DNA of 64,000 nucleotides from Gordonia shandongensis DSM 45094. GTDB taxonomy: Bacteria > Actinomycetota > Actinomycetes > Mycobacteriales > Mycobacteriaceae. Numbering within the stretch: the stretch's first letter is position 1; every line of letters starts with the position of its first letter. Below, one piece after another: positions 1 through 8,413 of the stretch. The notes beneath the pieces are model-generated. The model saw only the letters and a list, made by a program, of their open reading frames with translations. It was not told the DNA's origin and did no database searches. A program made the translations under genes and the position numbers. Location of the stretch: NCBI RefSeq assembly GCF_000423025.1, contig NZ_AUHE01000009.1, positions 1 to 64,000 on the forward strand. Direction: 5' to 3'.

Positions 1-303
1 GACGCTGATGTGCTGCTGGAGTTCTACCGTTACCCGGCCGAGCACTGGATTCATCTGCGCACGACCAACCCGATCGAGTCGACCTTCGCCACGGTCCGGT
101 TGCGCACCAAGGTGACCAAGGGCCCCGGCTCACGGGCCGCGGGACTGGCGATGGCCTACAAACTCATCGAAGCCGCACAGACGAAATGGCGGGCCGTCAA
201 CGCACCCCACCTCGTCGCTCTCGTCCGGGCCGGCGCTACCTTCAAAAACGGCGAACTCGTCGAACCCGGCACCGTCTCACCCGACCAGCAGGAGGCTGCC
301 TGA
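1..303 (+). CDS. IS256-family (Mutator-type) transposase, C-terminal fragment cut by the window start
   Basis: The frame is open from the first base and ends at TGA 301-303, giving about 100 residues of a protein normally near 400. The stretch TTNPIESTFATVRLRT, near residues 22-37 of the visible part, is the hallmark C-terminal block of IS256 transposases, and its Glu is the last acidic residue of the DDE catalytic triad. The tail (GELVEPGTVSPDQQEAA) is typical of the family in actinobacteria. The visible part has no frameshift. Whether the element is complete and active cannot be judged here. Confidence 0.85.
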   Translation, partial: DADVLLEFYRYPAEHWIHLRTTNPIESTFATVRLRTKVTKGPGSRAAGLAMAYKLIEAAQTKWRAVNAPHLVALVRAGATFKNGELVEPGTVSPDQQEAA

Positions 304-336
304 AACAACCTCATCCACAGGTCTTGACAATAGCTC
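1..336 (+). mobile_element. Right end of an IS256-family insertion sequence (left end outside window)
   Basis: Only the last part of the element is in the window: the end of its transposase gene and about 33 bases beyond it. The outer end appears to lie near position 336, reading inward as GAGCTATTGTCAAGACC on the minus strand, which looks like a terminal inverted repeat. The boundary is inferred from where the marR reading frame stops looking like MarR. The opposite end and the target duplication are outside the window, so the exact end is uncertain by a few bases. Confidence 0.7.
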
Positions 337-838
337 TTTCCTCTGCGAGGGCCCGGAGTAGGTTCTCCTCTATTCGATGAAGGACGCCGGCGAATCGCGT
401 TCGGTCGTCGGCGTCGACGTCCACGAGCGTGAGGCGCTCGATCTCTCGCCACACGGCCTCGGTCGGCACCCGCAGGGCCGATCCGTGCGAGGTGGTCGAG
501 ATGATGGTCGCGCGGCGGTCGTCCGGACTCGGTTCACGACGGACCAGGCCGGCGGTCTCCAATCGGCGCACGGCGCGGGTGATCGTCGCGGAGTCCGAGT
601 CGAGGGCGTCCACGAGGTCGGCCTGCCGTTGTGGCCCGCGATCCCAGAGCTCGAACATGATGAGCTCCTGCCCCGGATGCAGGTCGACTCGGCGCAGGAG
701 GTGGTGAGCCAGGAGCCTGTGCAGGCGCGCCACCCGCACCATCGCGGCGTTCGTCGCATCCCGGCTAGGATCCTGCGCCCCGTCGACCCGGTCGACAACC
801 TCGTCGCGGTGATCGGCCGGACTCGCCGGATCAGGCAC
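311..838 (-). CDS. MarR-family transcriptional regulator with an IS-derived C-terminus
   Basis: A winged-helix repressor or activator of about 175 residues, slightly longer than usual for MarR. The core reads GQELIMFELWDRGPQRQADL, then a recognition helix region (DSDSATITRAVRRLETAGLV) and a wing with RREPSPDDRRAT. I chose the GTG at 838 because it overlaps the end of the upstream oxidoreductase gene by 8 bases, as in a coupled operon; an ATG at 877 would extend about 40 bases further into that gene. The last seven residues (AIVKTCG) and the stop codon come from the end of the inserted IS element, so the native C-terminus has been replaced. The dimerisation helix is otherwise present, so the protein may still work. 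It probably controls itself and the oxidoreductase gene. Confidence 0.85.
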   Translation of the reverse strand: MPDPASPADHRDEVVDRVDGAQDPSRDATNAAMVRVARLHRLLAHHLLRRVDLHPGQELIMFELWDRGPQRQADLVDALDSDSATITRAVRRLETAGLVRREPSPDDRRATIISTTSHGSALRVPTEAVWREIERLTLVDVDADDRTRFAGVLHRIEENLLRALAEERAIVKTCG

Positions 839-1232
839 GGGCGTGCACCGTCTTCTTCGGGGTGTAGCTGGGCCCACCCGCCGGAATTCCGCCGTCGATG
901 TTGACGCTCCACGACGTGACCGGCGTGACCTTCATGATGTCCTGACCGCGATGACTCACCAGTTCGGCGGTGCCGTAGACGCGGAGATAGCGCGGTACCC
1001 ACGGTCGGGTGCTCGCCAGATCATCGATGACCAGGGCCACCTTGTGGTTCCCGCTGCGGATGTTGCGCGCCCGTCGGGTGTTGGTCGGGTCGTATCCGCC
1101 GATGTAGAAGTCTCGGCCGTCGAATTGGAAACCGACCGGAACGGCGTCCGGCTGCCCGTCGGCGGACACCGTCGCGACTCGTGCCAGCGGCTGGGTTCGG
1201 ATGTACTCGATCTCGTCGGCGGTGAAGGCCAT
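831..1232 (-). CDS. PPOX-class, probably F420-dependent, split-barrel oxidoreductase
   Basis: A 133-residue split beta-barrel flavin/deazaflavin-binding protein of the pyridoxamine-oxidase-like superfamily. ARVATVSADGQPDAVPVGF near the N-terminus is the typical opening of actinobacterial PPOX F420 enzymes, followed by FYIGGYDPTNTRRARNIRSG, a cofactor-contact region. Length and layout fit the single-domain subgroup near MSMEG_5819. Such proteins reduce small quinone-like or unsaturated compounds with F420H2; the substrate here is unknown. The ATG at 1232 follows GGGGAGCAGGTC. The gene overlaps marR by 8 bases, which suggests MarR control of this enzyme in response to a reactive or aromatic compound. 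Confidence 0.85.
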   Translation of the reverse strand: MAFTADEIEYIRTQPLARVATVSADGQPDAVPVGFQFDGRDFYIGGYDPTNTRRARNIRSGNHKVALVIDDLASTRPWVPRYLRVYGTAELVSHRGQDIMKVTPVTSWSVNIDGGIPAGGPSYTPKKTVHARA

Positions 1233-1274
1233 GACCTGCTCCCCATTCGGTTGGTGCGCCTCCCGTCGAGGCGC

Positions 1275-1294
1275 TTACCTGTCCGAACAGGCAA
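1275..1294. promoter_or_regulatory. Imperfect palindrome upstream of the PPOX-marR operon, possible operator
   Basis: TTACCTGTCCGAACAGGCAA has arms CCTGT/ACAGG around four bases and outer TT/AA pairs after one mismatch. It lies about 43 bases before the start of the oxidoreductase gene, where an autoregulatory MarR operator would be expected. No footprint or second copy supports it. Confidence 0.4.
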
Positions 1295-1356
1295 CTACGC
1301 GGGTTCATTCCCGAACATGGAAGATCGCTGGTCCCGGCCGCAGCCGCGTGGTCCGG

Positions 1357-1638
1357 TCAGCCGAAGAGGTTGGGCGGCGACGGGCAGTTGACCGGCATCA
1401 CCGGCGCGGTCGAATGCGGCATCACCACGGCGATCGACGGATAGACCAGGCCATTGGGGCACCGGTACTGACCCATCCCGATACCCGGCATGTCGCCGTA
1501 ATTCGTGCACGCCGCGCCGCTGCACACGATGTAGGGCATCGCGGCGGCCTCACCGCTGCCGACCGTGGCACCCGCGACGAGCGAGGCACCTCCGGCAATG
1601 CCGAGCGCGAGAACAGCCCCCGTCAACCGTTTCTTCAT
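1357..1638 (-). CDS. Small secreted protein of unknown function (93 aa)
   Basis: The ATG at 1638 is preceded by GGGGGAGACGAC, a good ribosome binding site. The N-terminus MKKRLTGAVLALGIAGGASL followed by Ala-rich sequence is a classic Sec signal peptide, with a likely cleavage after GEAAA near residue 35. The mature part of about 58 residues is rich in Pro, Gly and Met and has four Cys (VCSGAACTNYG, YRCPNG, VNCPSPP), so two disulphides are possible in the exported protein. I recognise no domain. It is flanked by tRNA-Gln and the F420-type oxidoreductase gene, both on the same strand, with no obvious functional link. Confidence 0.8.
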   Translation of the reverse strand: MKKRLTGAVLALGIAGGASLVAGATVGSGEAAAMPYIVCSGAACTNYGDMPGIGMGQYRCPNGLVYPSIAVVMPHSTAPVMPVNCPSPPNLFG

Positions 1639-1700
1639 GTCGTCTCCCCCTGGTCGATTCGATGCGACCATAACATGACGCGCGTCACCCGACCCCGTCC

Positions 1701-1756
1701 CCGTATGCCCCGCCCCCGTATGCCCCGTCCCGTATGTCTCGGTCCGGTATGCCTCG
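1701..1756. repeat. Degenerate 13-15 bp tandem repeat, about four copies
   Basis: Units of the form CCGTATGCCCCGCCC, CCGTATGCCCCGT, CCCGTATGTCTCGGT and CCGGTATGCCTCG follow each other directly. They lie between tRNA-Gln and the small secreted protein gene, downstream of the tRNA on its strand. The function is unknown; slippage of GC-rich DNA is the simplest origin. Confidence 0.7.
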
Positions 1757-1766
1757 CGGCCGCCTG

Positions 1767-1837
1767 CTCCGCCACCAGGACTCGAACCTGGAATGCCTGA
1801 ACCAAAATCAGGAGTGTTGCCATTACACCATGGCGGA
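1767..1837 (-). tRNA. tRNA-Gln, anticodon TTG
   Basis: On the minus strand the acceptor stem TCCGCCA pairs with TGGCGGA. The anticodon arm CCTGA/TCAGG encloses the loop TTTTGGT with anticodon TTG, which reads CAA. The T arm CCAGG/CCTGG encloses TTCGAGT. The discriminator is G and CCA is not encoded. The length of 71 nt fits tRNA-Gln. Confidence 0.95.
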
Positions 1838-1946
1838 ATATCGCCTCGCCGATTCTGCCACAGCGTCCCCCGGCGCCGCGGCCCGAGGGAGTCGACAGCG
1901 ACGCGCGCCTGCCCCGAGGTCGCCGTCCCACGATCGTCGTCCCGAG

Positions 1947-1952
1947 TACGAT
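1947..1952 (+). promoter_or_regulatory. Possible -10 box for glmU
   Basis: TACGAT fits the actinobacterial TANNNT -10 consensus and would start transcription near 1959, giving a leader of about 98 nt before glmU. No convincing -35 is visible. The rest of the 219-bp gap between tRNA-Gln and glmU shows nothing else recognisable. Confidence 0.35.
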
Positions 1953-2056
1953 GCTCCGGGGCGGCCCGACCGGAGCGCCCCGCCGCCGGCGCCGGGCCCC
2001 CGGCACTCCCGGCCTCGACCAATCGCTCACGAGACGCAGAACGCGGAGGCACTTCG

Positions 2057-3538
2057 ATGACCGACCAGCCGTCAGCCCAGCCGACCGAGAGCATCGCAGT
2101 CATCGTGCTGGCCGCCGGCGCCGGCACCCGCATGAAGTCGAAGACGCCGAAGATCCTGCACGAGATCGGCGGCCGGACGCTGGTCGGCCACGCCCTGCAC
2201 GGCGCCGCGCAGCTGGAACCCGACCACCTCGTCGCCGTCGTGAGTCACGAACGCGAACGCGTGAGCGCGGAGATCGACGGCATCGCCGAGCAACTCGGCC
2301 GCACCGTGGTGATCGCCGAACAGGATCAACCGCTGGGCACCGGCGATGCGGCGCGCGCCGGCATGACCGGACTCCCCGACGACTTCGACGGCACCGTGAT
2401 CGTCACGGTTGCCGATGCCCCGCTGCTCGACGGCGAGACGCTGTCCGACCTCGTGGCCGAGCACCTGCGCGCCGAGCCCGGACTCCCGACCGCGGTGACC
2501 CTGACCAGCTTCATCGCCGACGACCCGACGGGGTACGGCCGCATCGTGCGGGCCGACGGCCCCGGCTCGGACGTGCTGGCGATCACCGAGCACAAGGATG
2601 CGACGGCGGCCGAACTCGCCATCTCCGAGGTGAACGCCGGCATCTACGCGTTCTCCGCCGATCTGCTGCGGACGGGCATCGCGAGCCTGTCGACCGACAA
2701 CGTCCAGGGCGAGTACTACATCACCGACCTGGTGTCGATCGCCCGGGCGGCCGACCTTCCCGTCCACGCGTTCACGGTCACCGACCCGGCGGTCGTCGCC
2801 GGGTGCAACGACCGCGCTCAACTCGCCGAACTGGGCGCCGAACTCAACCGCCGCATCGTCCGCGGCCACCTGCTGGCGGGCGTCACGGTCGTCGACCCCG
2901 CCACCACGTGGATCGACGTCGACGTGGAGATCGGTCAGGACGTGCGCATCGAGCCCGGGACGCAGTTGCGCGGCGGAACGCGAATCGCCGACGACGCCGT
3001 CGTCGGCCCCGACACGACCCTCACCGGGGTGGTCGTCGGCGAGGGCGCGAGCGTCATCCGCACGCACGGCTCGGACGCGCACATCGGCGCCGGCGCGACC
3101 GTCGGTCCGTTCGCCTATCTGCGGCCGGGGACGGTGCTGGGTGCGGACGGCAAGATCGGCACCTTCGTGGAGACCAAGAACGCCCGGATCGGGACCGGGA
3201 CCAAGGTGCCGCACCTGACGTACGTCGGCGATGCGGAGATCGGCGAGCACACCAACATCGGGGCGTCGAGCGTGTTCGTGAACTACGACGGCGTGGACAA
3301 GCACCGGACGGTGATCGGTTCACACTGCCGCACGGGCAGCGACAACATGTTCGTCGCTCCCCTGACAATCGGCGACGGCGCGTACACCGGGGCCGGTACC
3401 GTACTTCGAGACGACGTTCCCCCGGGCGCGCTCGCCGTGTCGGCCGGTGCGCAGCGGAACATCGCCGACTGGGTCGTGACGAAGCGTCCCGGGACCCCTG
3501 CCGCGGACGCCGCGCGGACCGCACAGCACAATGAGTGA
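2057..3538 (+). CDS. glmU: Bifunctional UDP-N-acetylglucosamine pyrophosphorylase / glucosamine-1-phosphate N-acetyltransferase
   Basis: GlmU makes UDP-GlcNAc, the entry sugar nucleotide for peptidoglycan and for the arabinogalactan linker, in the cytoplasm. The 493 residues match the family (Mtb GlmU is 495). The N-terminal uridylyltransferase domain carries [15 protein letters not shown] near residues 18-32. After residue about 260 comes the left-handed beta-helix of hexapeptide repeats with the acetyltransferase site ([37 protein letters not shown]). The ATG at 2057 follows GGAGG; the frame is open further upstream, but that part overlaps the tRNA and has no family similarity. prs follows 51 bases downstream, as in other Mycobacteriales. 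Confidence 0.97.
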   Translation: MTDQPSAQPTESIAVIVLAAGAGTRMKSKTPKILHEIGGRTLVGHALHGAAQLEPDHLVAVVSHERERVSAEIDGIAEQLGRTVVIAEQDQPLGTGDAARAGMTGLPDDFDGTVIVTVADAPLLDGETLSDLVAEHLRAEPGLPTAVTLTSFIADDPTGYGRIVRADGPGSDVLAITEHKDATAAELAISEVNAGIYAFSADLLRTGIASLSTDNVQGEYYITDLVSIARAADLPVHAFTVTDPAVVAGCNDRAQLAELGAELNRRIVRGHLLAGVTVVDPATTWIDVDVEIGQDVRIEPGTQLRGGTRIADDAVVGPDTTLTGVVVGEGASVIRTHGSDAHIGAGATVGPFAYLRPGTVLGADGKIGTFVETKNARIGTGTKVPHLTYVGDAEIGEHTNIGASSVFVNYDGVDKHRTVIGSHCRTGSDNMFVAPLTIGDGAYTGAGTVLRDDVPPGALAVSAGAQRNIADWVVTKRPGTPAADAARTAQHNE

Positions 3539-3589
3539 AGATCCGGTGACCCCCGGGCAGCCGACCGTCGAGGAGAGAACGAGCCACCC

Positions 3590-4567
3590 ATGACTTGGAC
3601 GACCGACAATCGTAAGAATTTGATGCTGTTCGCAGGCCGGGCGCACCCCGAGCTGGCGCAGGCGGTGTCGGACGAGCTGGGCGTTCCCGTCACTCCGCAG
3701 ACGGCGCGGGATTTCGCCAACGGCGAGATCTTCGTCCGCTTCGAGGAGTCGGTCCGCGGGTCGGACGCCTTCGTCCTGCAGAGCTGCCCGTACCCGATGA
3801 ACCAGTGGGTCATGGAGACGCTCATCATGATCGACGCGCTCAAGCGCGGGTCGGCCAAGCGCATCACCGCGATCATCCCGTTCTACCCGTACGCGCGGCA
3901 GGACAAGAAGCACCGCGGTCGCGAGCCGATCTCGGCCCGCCTCATCGCCGATCTGTTCAAGACCGCCGGCGCCGACCGCATCGTGACGGTCGACCTTCAC
4001 ACCGATCAGATCCAGGGATTCTTCGACGGCCCCGTCGACCACATGCACGCGCAGGGTCAGCTCGCCGAGTACGTGCGGACCAAGTACGGGACCGACAACA
4101 TCTGCGTGGTCTCGCCCGACGCCGGTCGCGTCAAGGTCGGCGAGAAGTGGGCCGACGCCCTCGACGGTGCGCCGATGGCGTTCGTGCACAAGACCCGCGA
4201 CCCCGATGTGCCGAACCAGATCAAGTCGAACCGGGTGGTCGGCGAGGTCGCGGGCAAGACCTGCGTGCTCATCGACGACATGATCGACACCGGCGGCACC
4301 ATCGCGGGCGCCGTGACCGTCCTCAAGGAGGCCGGTGCCGGCGACGTGATCATCGCGACGACGCACGGCGTCTTCTCCGATCCGGCGGCCGAGCGCCTCG
4401 CGAGCTGCGGCGCCGAGGAGGTCATCACCACCGACACCCTGCCGATTCCGGAGGAGAAGCGGTTCGACAACCTCACCGTGCTGTCGATCGCGCCGCTGCT
4501 GGCTCGGACCATTCAGGAGGTCTTCGAGAACGGTTCGGTCACGAGCCTGTTCAACGGGATCGCATAG
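3590..4567 (+). CDS. prs: Ribose-phosphate pyrophosphokinase (PRPP synthase)
   Basis: Transfers pyrophosphate from ATP to ribose 5-phosphate to make PRPP, the precursor of nucleotides, His, Trp and decaprenyl-phosphoryl-arabinose. The 325 residues fit class I PRPP synthase. Visible motifs are ARDFANGEIFVRFEESVRG, the ATP/metal region FYPYARQDKKHRGREPISAR, the flexible loop near SPDAGRVKVGEKWADAL and the PRPP-binding loop VLIDDMIDTGGT near residues 225-236. GAGGAGAGAACG precedes the ATG. It is probably co-transcribed with glmU and ends in a hairpin at 4576-4600. Confidence 0.97.
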   Translation: MTWTTDNRKNLMLFAGRAHPELAQAVSDELGVPVTPQTARDFANGEIFVRFEESVRGSDAFVLQSCPYPMNQWVMETLIMIDALKRGSAKRITAIIPFYPYARQDKKHRGREPISARLIADLFKTAGADRIVTVDLHTDQIQGFFDGPVDHMHAQGQLAEYVRTKYGTDNICVVSPDAGRVKVGEKWADALDGAPMAFVHKTRDPDVPNQIKSNRVVGEVAGKTCVLIDDMIDTGGTIAGAVTVLKEAGAGDVIIATTHGVFSDPAAERLASCGAEEVITTDTLPIPEEKRFDNLTVLSIAPLLARTIQEVFENGSVTSLFNGIA

Positions 4568-4575
4568 GGCTGCGA

Positions 4576-4600
4576 CGGTCCGGGCCTCCGGGCCGGACCG
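4576..4600 (+). terminator. GC-rich hairpin after prs
   Basis: CGGTCCGG and CCGGACCG form an 8-bp stem around nine bases, 9 bases after the prs stop. There is no U tract, as is usual in this group, so termination is plausible rather than certain. Confidence 0.5.
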
Positions 4601-4655
4601 CTGCGGAGAATGTCACACACCGGGCATAGCGTTCCGGTGCGCGTGAGGCTCGACG

Positions 4656-4661
4656 TACGGT
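4656..4661 (+). promoter_or_regulatory. -10 box for leaderless transcription of the arsC-like gene
   Basis: TACGGT (TANNNT) ends six bases before the GTG at 4668, placing the expected transcript start at or next to the start codon. No ribosome binding site is seen upstream of that GTG. Confidence 0.6.
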
Positions 4662-4667
4662 GGACGG

Positions 4668-5009
4668 GTGGACGCAAAGATCTATCACAATCCCCGATGC
4701 TCGACGTCGCGCACCACGCTCGCCGCGATTCGCGACGCCGGGATCGAGCCGACGATCGTCAAGTACCTCGACACCGGATGGGACCGGGAGCAGTTGGCGG
4801 CGATGTTCGCCGATGCCGGGCTCACGCCGTCGCAGGCCGTGCGCACCAAGGAGTCGCTCTACAAGGAGTTGAACCTCGCTGCGGCGTCGGACGACGAGAT
4901 CCTCGACGCGATGGTGGCCCACCCGATCCTGGTGGAGCGCCCGTTCGTCATCACCGACAAGGGCACCCGGCTCGCGCGGCCGGCCTCCGCGGTCGACGAG
5001 ATCCTCTGA
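4668..5009 (+). CDS. ArsC/Spx-family thioredoxin-fold protein (arsenate reductase-like)
   Basis: A 113-residue protein of the glutaredoxin-linked ArsC/YffB/Spx family. The N-terminus MDAKIYHNPRCSTSRTTL carries the single catalytic Cys (CST, residue 11) in the ArsC position with Arg close by. The helical insertion with VRTKESLYKEL and the C-terminal IDR-like region HPILVERPFVITDKGTRLARP are typical of the family. The usual reaction is glutathione- or mycothiol-linked reduction of arsenate; many chromosomal members have no proven role in arsenic resistance, and no ars genes are nearby. Start is GTG, apparently leaderless. Confidence 0.85.
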   Translation: MDAKIYHNPRCSTSRTTLAAIRDAGIEPTIVKYLDTGWDREQLAAMFADAGLTPSQAVRTKESLYKELNLAAASDDEILDAMVAHPILVERPFVITDKGTRLARPASAVDEIL

Positions 5010-5031
5010 CGACCGCGGCAGGCTGCGGTCG
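5010..5031. terminator. Hairpin between convergent genes
   Basis: CGACCGC and GCGGTCG form a 7-bp stem around eight bases in the 28-bp gap between the arsC-like gene and the convergent epoxide-hydrolase-like gene. It could end transcription from both sides. Confidence 0.5.
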
Positions 5032-5037
5032 CCACCG

Positions 5038-5496
5038 TCAGTCGACGGATGTGAGCACCGCGGACAGCGGGCGGTGCAGCGGGCGGCGCGCGGCGGGGAC
5101 GACGATGCCGACGACGCCACGAAGGAATCCTCGCGTACATGCGAGGAAGTCGAAGTAGTCGCGCCACAGCGTGATCCGTCCTTCACGGACCTCGGTGCGG
5201 CCGCACACCCAGAACTGCATCCGGAACGGTCCGACGCCGATCTCGTCGATGCGTTCGGTGAGCACGACGCCGTCGTCGTCGGCACTGATCGCCCGGATCT
5301 CCAGGTCGAACGAGAGTCGGTCACGCCCGAGGGCGCGCATCACGGCGGCGAAGCGGCGTTTGCCGCGGACCGTCGGCAACCCGACGTTGGTGTAGACGAT
5401 CTGCTCGTCGACTCTCGACAGGGCGGCCTCGATCCGCTGCTGTGCGAGGTCGACGAAGAAGTCGTGGACGAGAGCGGTCGGTTTCTGGGAGGTCAT
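5038..5496 (-). CDS. Limonene-1,2-epoxide hydrolase-like / NTF2-fold protein
   Basis: A 152-residue alpha+beta barrel protein similar to the LEH family (Mtb EphG is a relative). The N-terminal helix TALVHDFFVDLAQQRIEAAL and the Asp/Arg-bearing strands around LTERIDEIGVG and the segment ITLWRDYFD contain the Asp-Arg-Asp type residues used to polarise epoxide and water. The substrate is unknown, perhaps a lipid or steroid epoxide. I placed the start at ATG 5496, six bases after a TACCAT box; a longer frame reaches upstream but lacks family similarity. The last 20 residues are basic and poorly conserved. Confidence 0.75.
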   Translation of the reverse strand: MTSQKPTALVHDFFVDLAQQRIEAALSRVDEQIVYTNVGLPTVRGKRRFAAVMRALGRDRLSFDLEIRAISADDDGVVLTERIDEIGVGPFRMQFWVCGRTEVREGRITLWRDYFDFLACTRGFLRGVVGIVVPAARRPLHRPLSAVLTSVD

Positions 5497-5502
5497 GCGT
5501 CG

Positions 5503-5508
5503 ATGGTA
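5503..5508 (-). promoter_or_regulatory. -10 box for leaderless transcription of the LEH-like gene
   Basis: On the minus strand TACCAT lies six bases before the ATG at 5496. Confidence 0.6.
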
Positions 5509-5660
5509 TTCTGGTCGACGTTGTCTCGGCGAGGGTGATTCGATCACCGTTATCGGCGCGACCGGCATCGTTCTTCGGGCCTCGGTCCGGGTCGTGGCCG
5601 CGTGGGTGCAGACGCTGGGGCGCCACCTGACGACCGTTCACACGACCCGAGGAGAATCTC

Positions 5661-6275
5661 ATGGCCACTGCACCGCAGCTCGCCGTCACCATCCGCGAAG
5701 GCCGGGGCAAGGGCGCCGCGCGCCGCGCCCGTGTCGCCGGACAGATCCCCGCCGTTCTCTACGGCCACGGCCAGACCCCCGAGCACCTGTTGCTCCCGAA
5801 CCGCGAACTGTCCGCGATCCTGCGCAACAACGGCGTGAACGCCGTCGTCGAACTCGACATCGACGGCAAGAAGCAGCTCGCGCTGACCCGCCAGGTGGAC
5901 GTCCACCCGATCCGCAACTACATCGAGCACGTCGATCTGCTCCTGGTGAAGCGCGGCGAGAAGGTCATCGTCGAGGTGGGCATCCTCGTCGAGGGCACGT
6001 CGAAGTCGGGCACCCTGGTCATCCAGGAGGCCAACTACCTGGAGATCGAGGCCGACGCCCTCAACATCCCCGAGAACGTCGTCGTGTCGGTCCAGGACCT
6101 CGAGGCCCCGACCAACATCCACGCCGGCGAGGTCGAACTGCCCGCGGGCAGCACCTTGATCACCGACCCGGAGAGCCTCCTGGTCGCCGTCGAGGTTCAG
6201 AAGGCCGCGCCGGAGCCCGATGAGGAGGACGGCGAGGCCGAGGCCGCCGAGGGTGAGGCCGCCGAGGAGGAGTGA
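5661..6275 (+). CDS. rplY: 50S ribosomal protein L25 / general stress protein Ctc
   Basis: Binds 5S rRNA in the large ribosomal subunit. The 204 residues are the long Ctc form: an N-terminal L25 domain ([24 protein letters not shown], residues about 12-35) and a C-terminal beta domain ([20 protein letters not shown]), ending in an acidic Glu/Ala-rich tail. GAGGAG precedes the ATG. pth starts 19 bases downstream, the usual actinobacterial arrangement. Confidence 0.95.
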   Translation: MATAPQLAVTIREGRGKGAARRARVAGQIPAVLYGHGQTPEHLLLPNRELSAILRNNGVNAVVELDIDGKKQLALTRQVDVHPIRNYIEHVDLLLVKRGEKVIVEVGILVEGTSKSGTLVIQEANYLEIEADALNIPENVVVSVQDLEAPTNIHAGEVELPAGSTLITDPESLLVAVEVQKAAPEPDEEDGEAEAAEGEAAEEE

Positions 6276-6294
6276 TCCTCGCGGACCTTCGATT

Positions 6295-6861
<567 letters not shown>

Positions 6862-6963
6862 ACGGGGACCTCCGCTCCGTCCCGTCGACGGGCGGCCGGC
6901 TGCCGATTCGCGCGATCGGCCGCACGCCGCCGGCTGATCGGCGATGATGACGACGACCACATC

Positions 6964-6979
6964 TTGATCGTTCGATCAA
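6964..6979. promoter_or_regulatory. Perfect 7-bp inverted repeat upstream of the beta-glucosidase gene, possible operator
   Basis: TTGATCG and CGATCAA are separated by two bases, 72 bases before the GH1 start. A small AT-richer palindrome in a promoter region of a sugar-hydrolase gene suggests a LacI- or TetR-type operator. No regulator gene is adjacent. The rest of the 190-bp gap shows no other clear signal. Confidence 0.45.
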
Positions 6980-7051
6980 CACGGCCGGATCGACGGGACC
7001 TCGTCGACGGCGTGTGATCGACGCCGAGCCGGAGCGAAGGAGCGACGCCCC

Positions 7052-8413
7052 ATGACAGCGGCCGACATCACCCCTCACCCCGTACCGACCCTCCCCCGAC
7101 CGATCCGCTGGTCGGCGGCCACGGCCGCCTTCCAGATCGAGGGCGCCCGCGCCGAAGGCGGCCGCGGCCGATCGATCTGGGACTCCTGGGTCGACACCCC
7201 GGGCAAGGTGCTCGACGGGTCCACGGCCGAACCCGGCCCCGACAGCTACCACCGATGGGCCGAGGACGTGGCGCTCGCCGCCGGGCTCGGCCTCGACCGC
7301 TACCGGTTCTCGATCTCGTGGACACGCGTCCAACCCGACGGCTCGGGGCCGGCGAACGCCGCGGGCCTGGACTACTACTCGCGCCTCGTCGACGATCTCC
7401 TGGCGGCCGGCGTCACCCCGTTCCCCACGCTGTTCCACTGGGATCTGCCGCTCCCGGTCCACGAACGCGGCGGATGGCTCGACCGCGACACCGCCGCCCG
7501 CTTCGCCGACTACACCCGCCTCGTCGCCGACCGACTCGGCGACCGCGTCGCGCACTGGTACACGATCAACGAACCCGCGATGACGACGCTGCAGGGGTAC
7601 GCCGTCGGCGAGCTGGCGCCCGGCGAACTCCTGCTCTTCGACGCCCTCCCGACCGCCCACCACCAGCTGCTCGCTCACGGCCTGGCCGCAGACGTGCTCC
7701 GCGGCGCCGGGGCCCGGGCCGTCGGCGTGGCCAACAACCACACCCACGTGCGACCGCTGCGCGACGACCCCGCCGACCATGCCGCCGTCGCCGCCTACGA
7801 CCTGCTGCACAACCGGATCTTCGCCGACCCGATCCTCACCGGCGAATACCCCGACCTGACGAGCTACGGCCTGCAGATGCCCGTCCGCGACGGCGACCTC
7901 GACCTCATCAGCGCCGCCCGCGACTTCTACGCCGTCAACTTCTACAACCCGACCACCGTGACCGCGCCGAGCGGCGACGACAACCCCATCCCCTTCGACA
8001 TGGTGCCGACGCCGAACGCGCCCGTCACCGGATTCGGCGACGAGTGGCCCATCGTTCCCGAATCGCTGACCGCGCTCCTGGTCGACTTCACCGAGCGCTA
8101 CCGGGATCTGCCACCGCTGATCGTCAGCGAGAACGGGGCGTCGTTCCCCGAACCCGACGCACCGAGCGGCCGGATCGACGACGCCGACCGCATCGACTAT
8201 CTCGACGGCCACATCCGCGCCGTCGGCGAGGCGATCGCCCGCGGCGCGAACGTCGAGGAGTACACGGTGTGGTCCCTGCTCGACAACTTCGAATGGGCCG
8301 ACGGCTTCACCCAGCGCTTCGGCCTCGTGCACGTCGACTTCGAGACGGCCGCGCGCACCCCGAAGGCGTCGTACGACTGGTACCGCGCCGTGATCGCCGG
8401 GAACCGCGCATGA
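7052..8413 (+). CDS. GH1 family beta-glucosidase
   Basis: A cytoplasmic 453-residue retaining beta-glycosidase of the usual GH1 length. The acid/base Glu is in TINEPA (E174) and the nucleophile in VSENGAS (E360). Other conserved elements are WSAATAAFQIEGA at residues 20-32, FHWDLPL near 128-134 and the C-terminal YTVWSLLDNFEWADGFTQRFGL block that binds the substrate. No signal peptide, so the substrate must enter first; the next gene, an MFS transporter, overlaps by four bases (ATGA) and is the likely importer. A palindrome upstream may give sugar-responsive control. The natural sugar, cellobiose or a plant beta-glucoside, is unknown. Confidence 0.93.
   Translation: MTAADITPHPVPTLPRPIRWSAATAAFQIEGARAEGGRGRSIWDSWVDTPGKVLDGSTAEPGPDSYHRWAEDVALAAGLGLDRYRFSISWTRVQPDGSGPANAAGLDYYSRLVDDLLAAGVTPFPTLFHWDLPLPVHERGGWLDRDTAARFADYTRLVADRLGDRVAHWYTINEPAMTTLQGYAVGELAPGELLLFDALPTAHHQLLAHGLAADVLRGAGARAVGVANNHTHVRPLRDDPADHAAVAAYDLLHNRIFADPILTGEYPDLTSYGLQMPVRDGDLDLISAARDFYAVNFYNPTTVTAPSGDDNPIPFDMVPTPNAPVTGFGDEWPIVPESLTALLVDFTERYRDLPPLIVSENGASFPEPDAPSGRIDDADRIDYLDGHIRAVGEAIARGANVEEYTVWSLLDNFEWADGFTQRFGLVHVDFETAARTPKASYDWYRAVIAGNRA

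Noticed and set aside
839..877. A MarR start at ATG 877
   Set aside because: It would overlap the oxidoreductase gene by 47 bases; GTG 838 gives a normal operon overlap and the usual domain start.
1793..2056. A longer GlmU start overlapping tRNA-Gln
   Set aside because: The extra 88 codons overlap the tRNA and have no similarity to GlmU, while ATG 2057 has a ribosome binding site and gives the family length.
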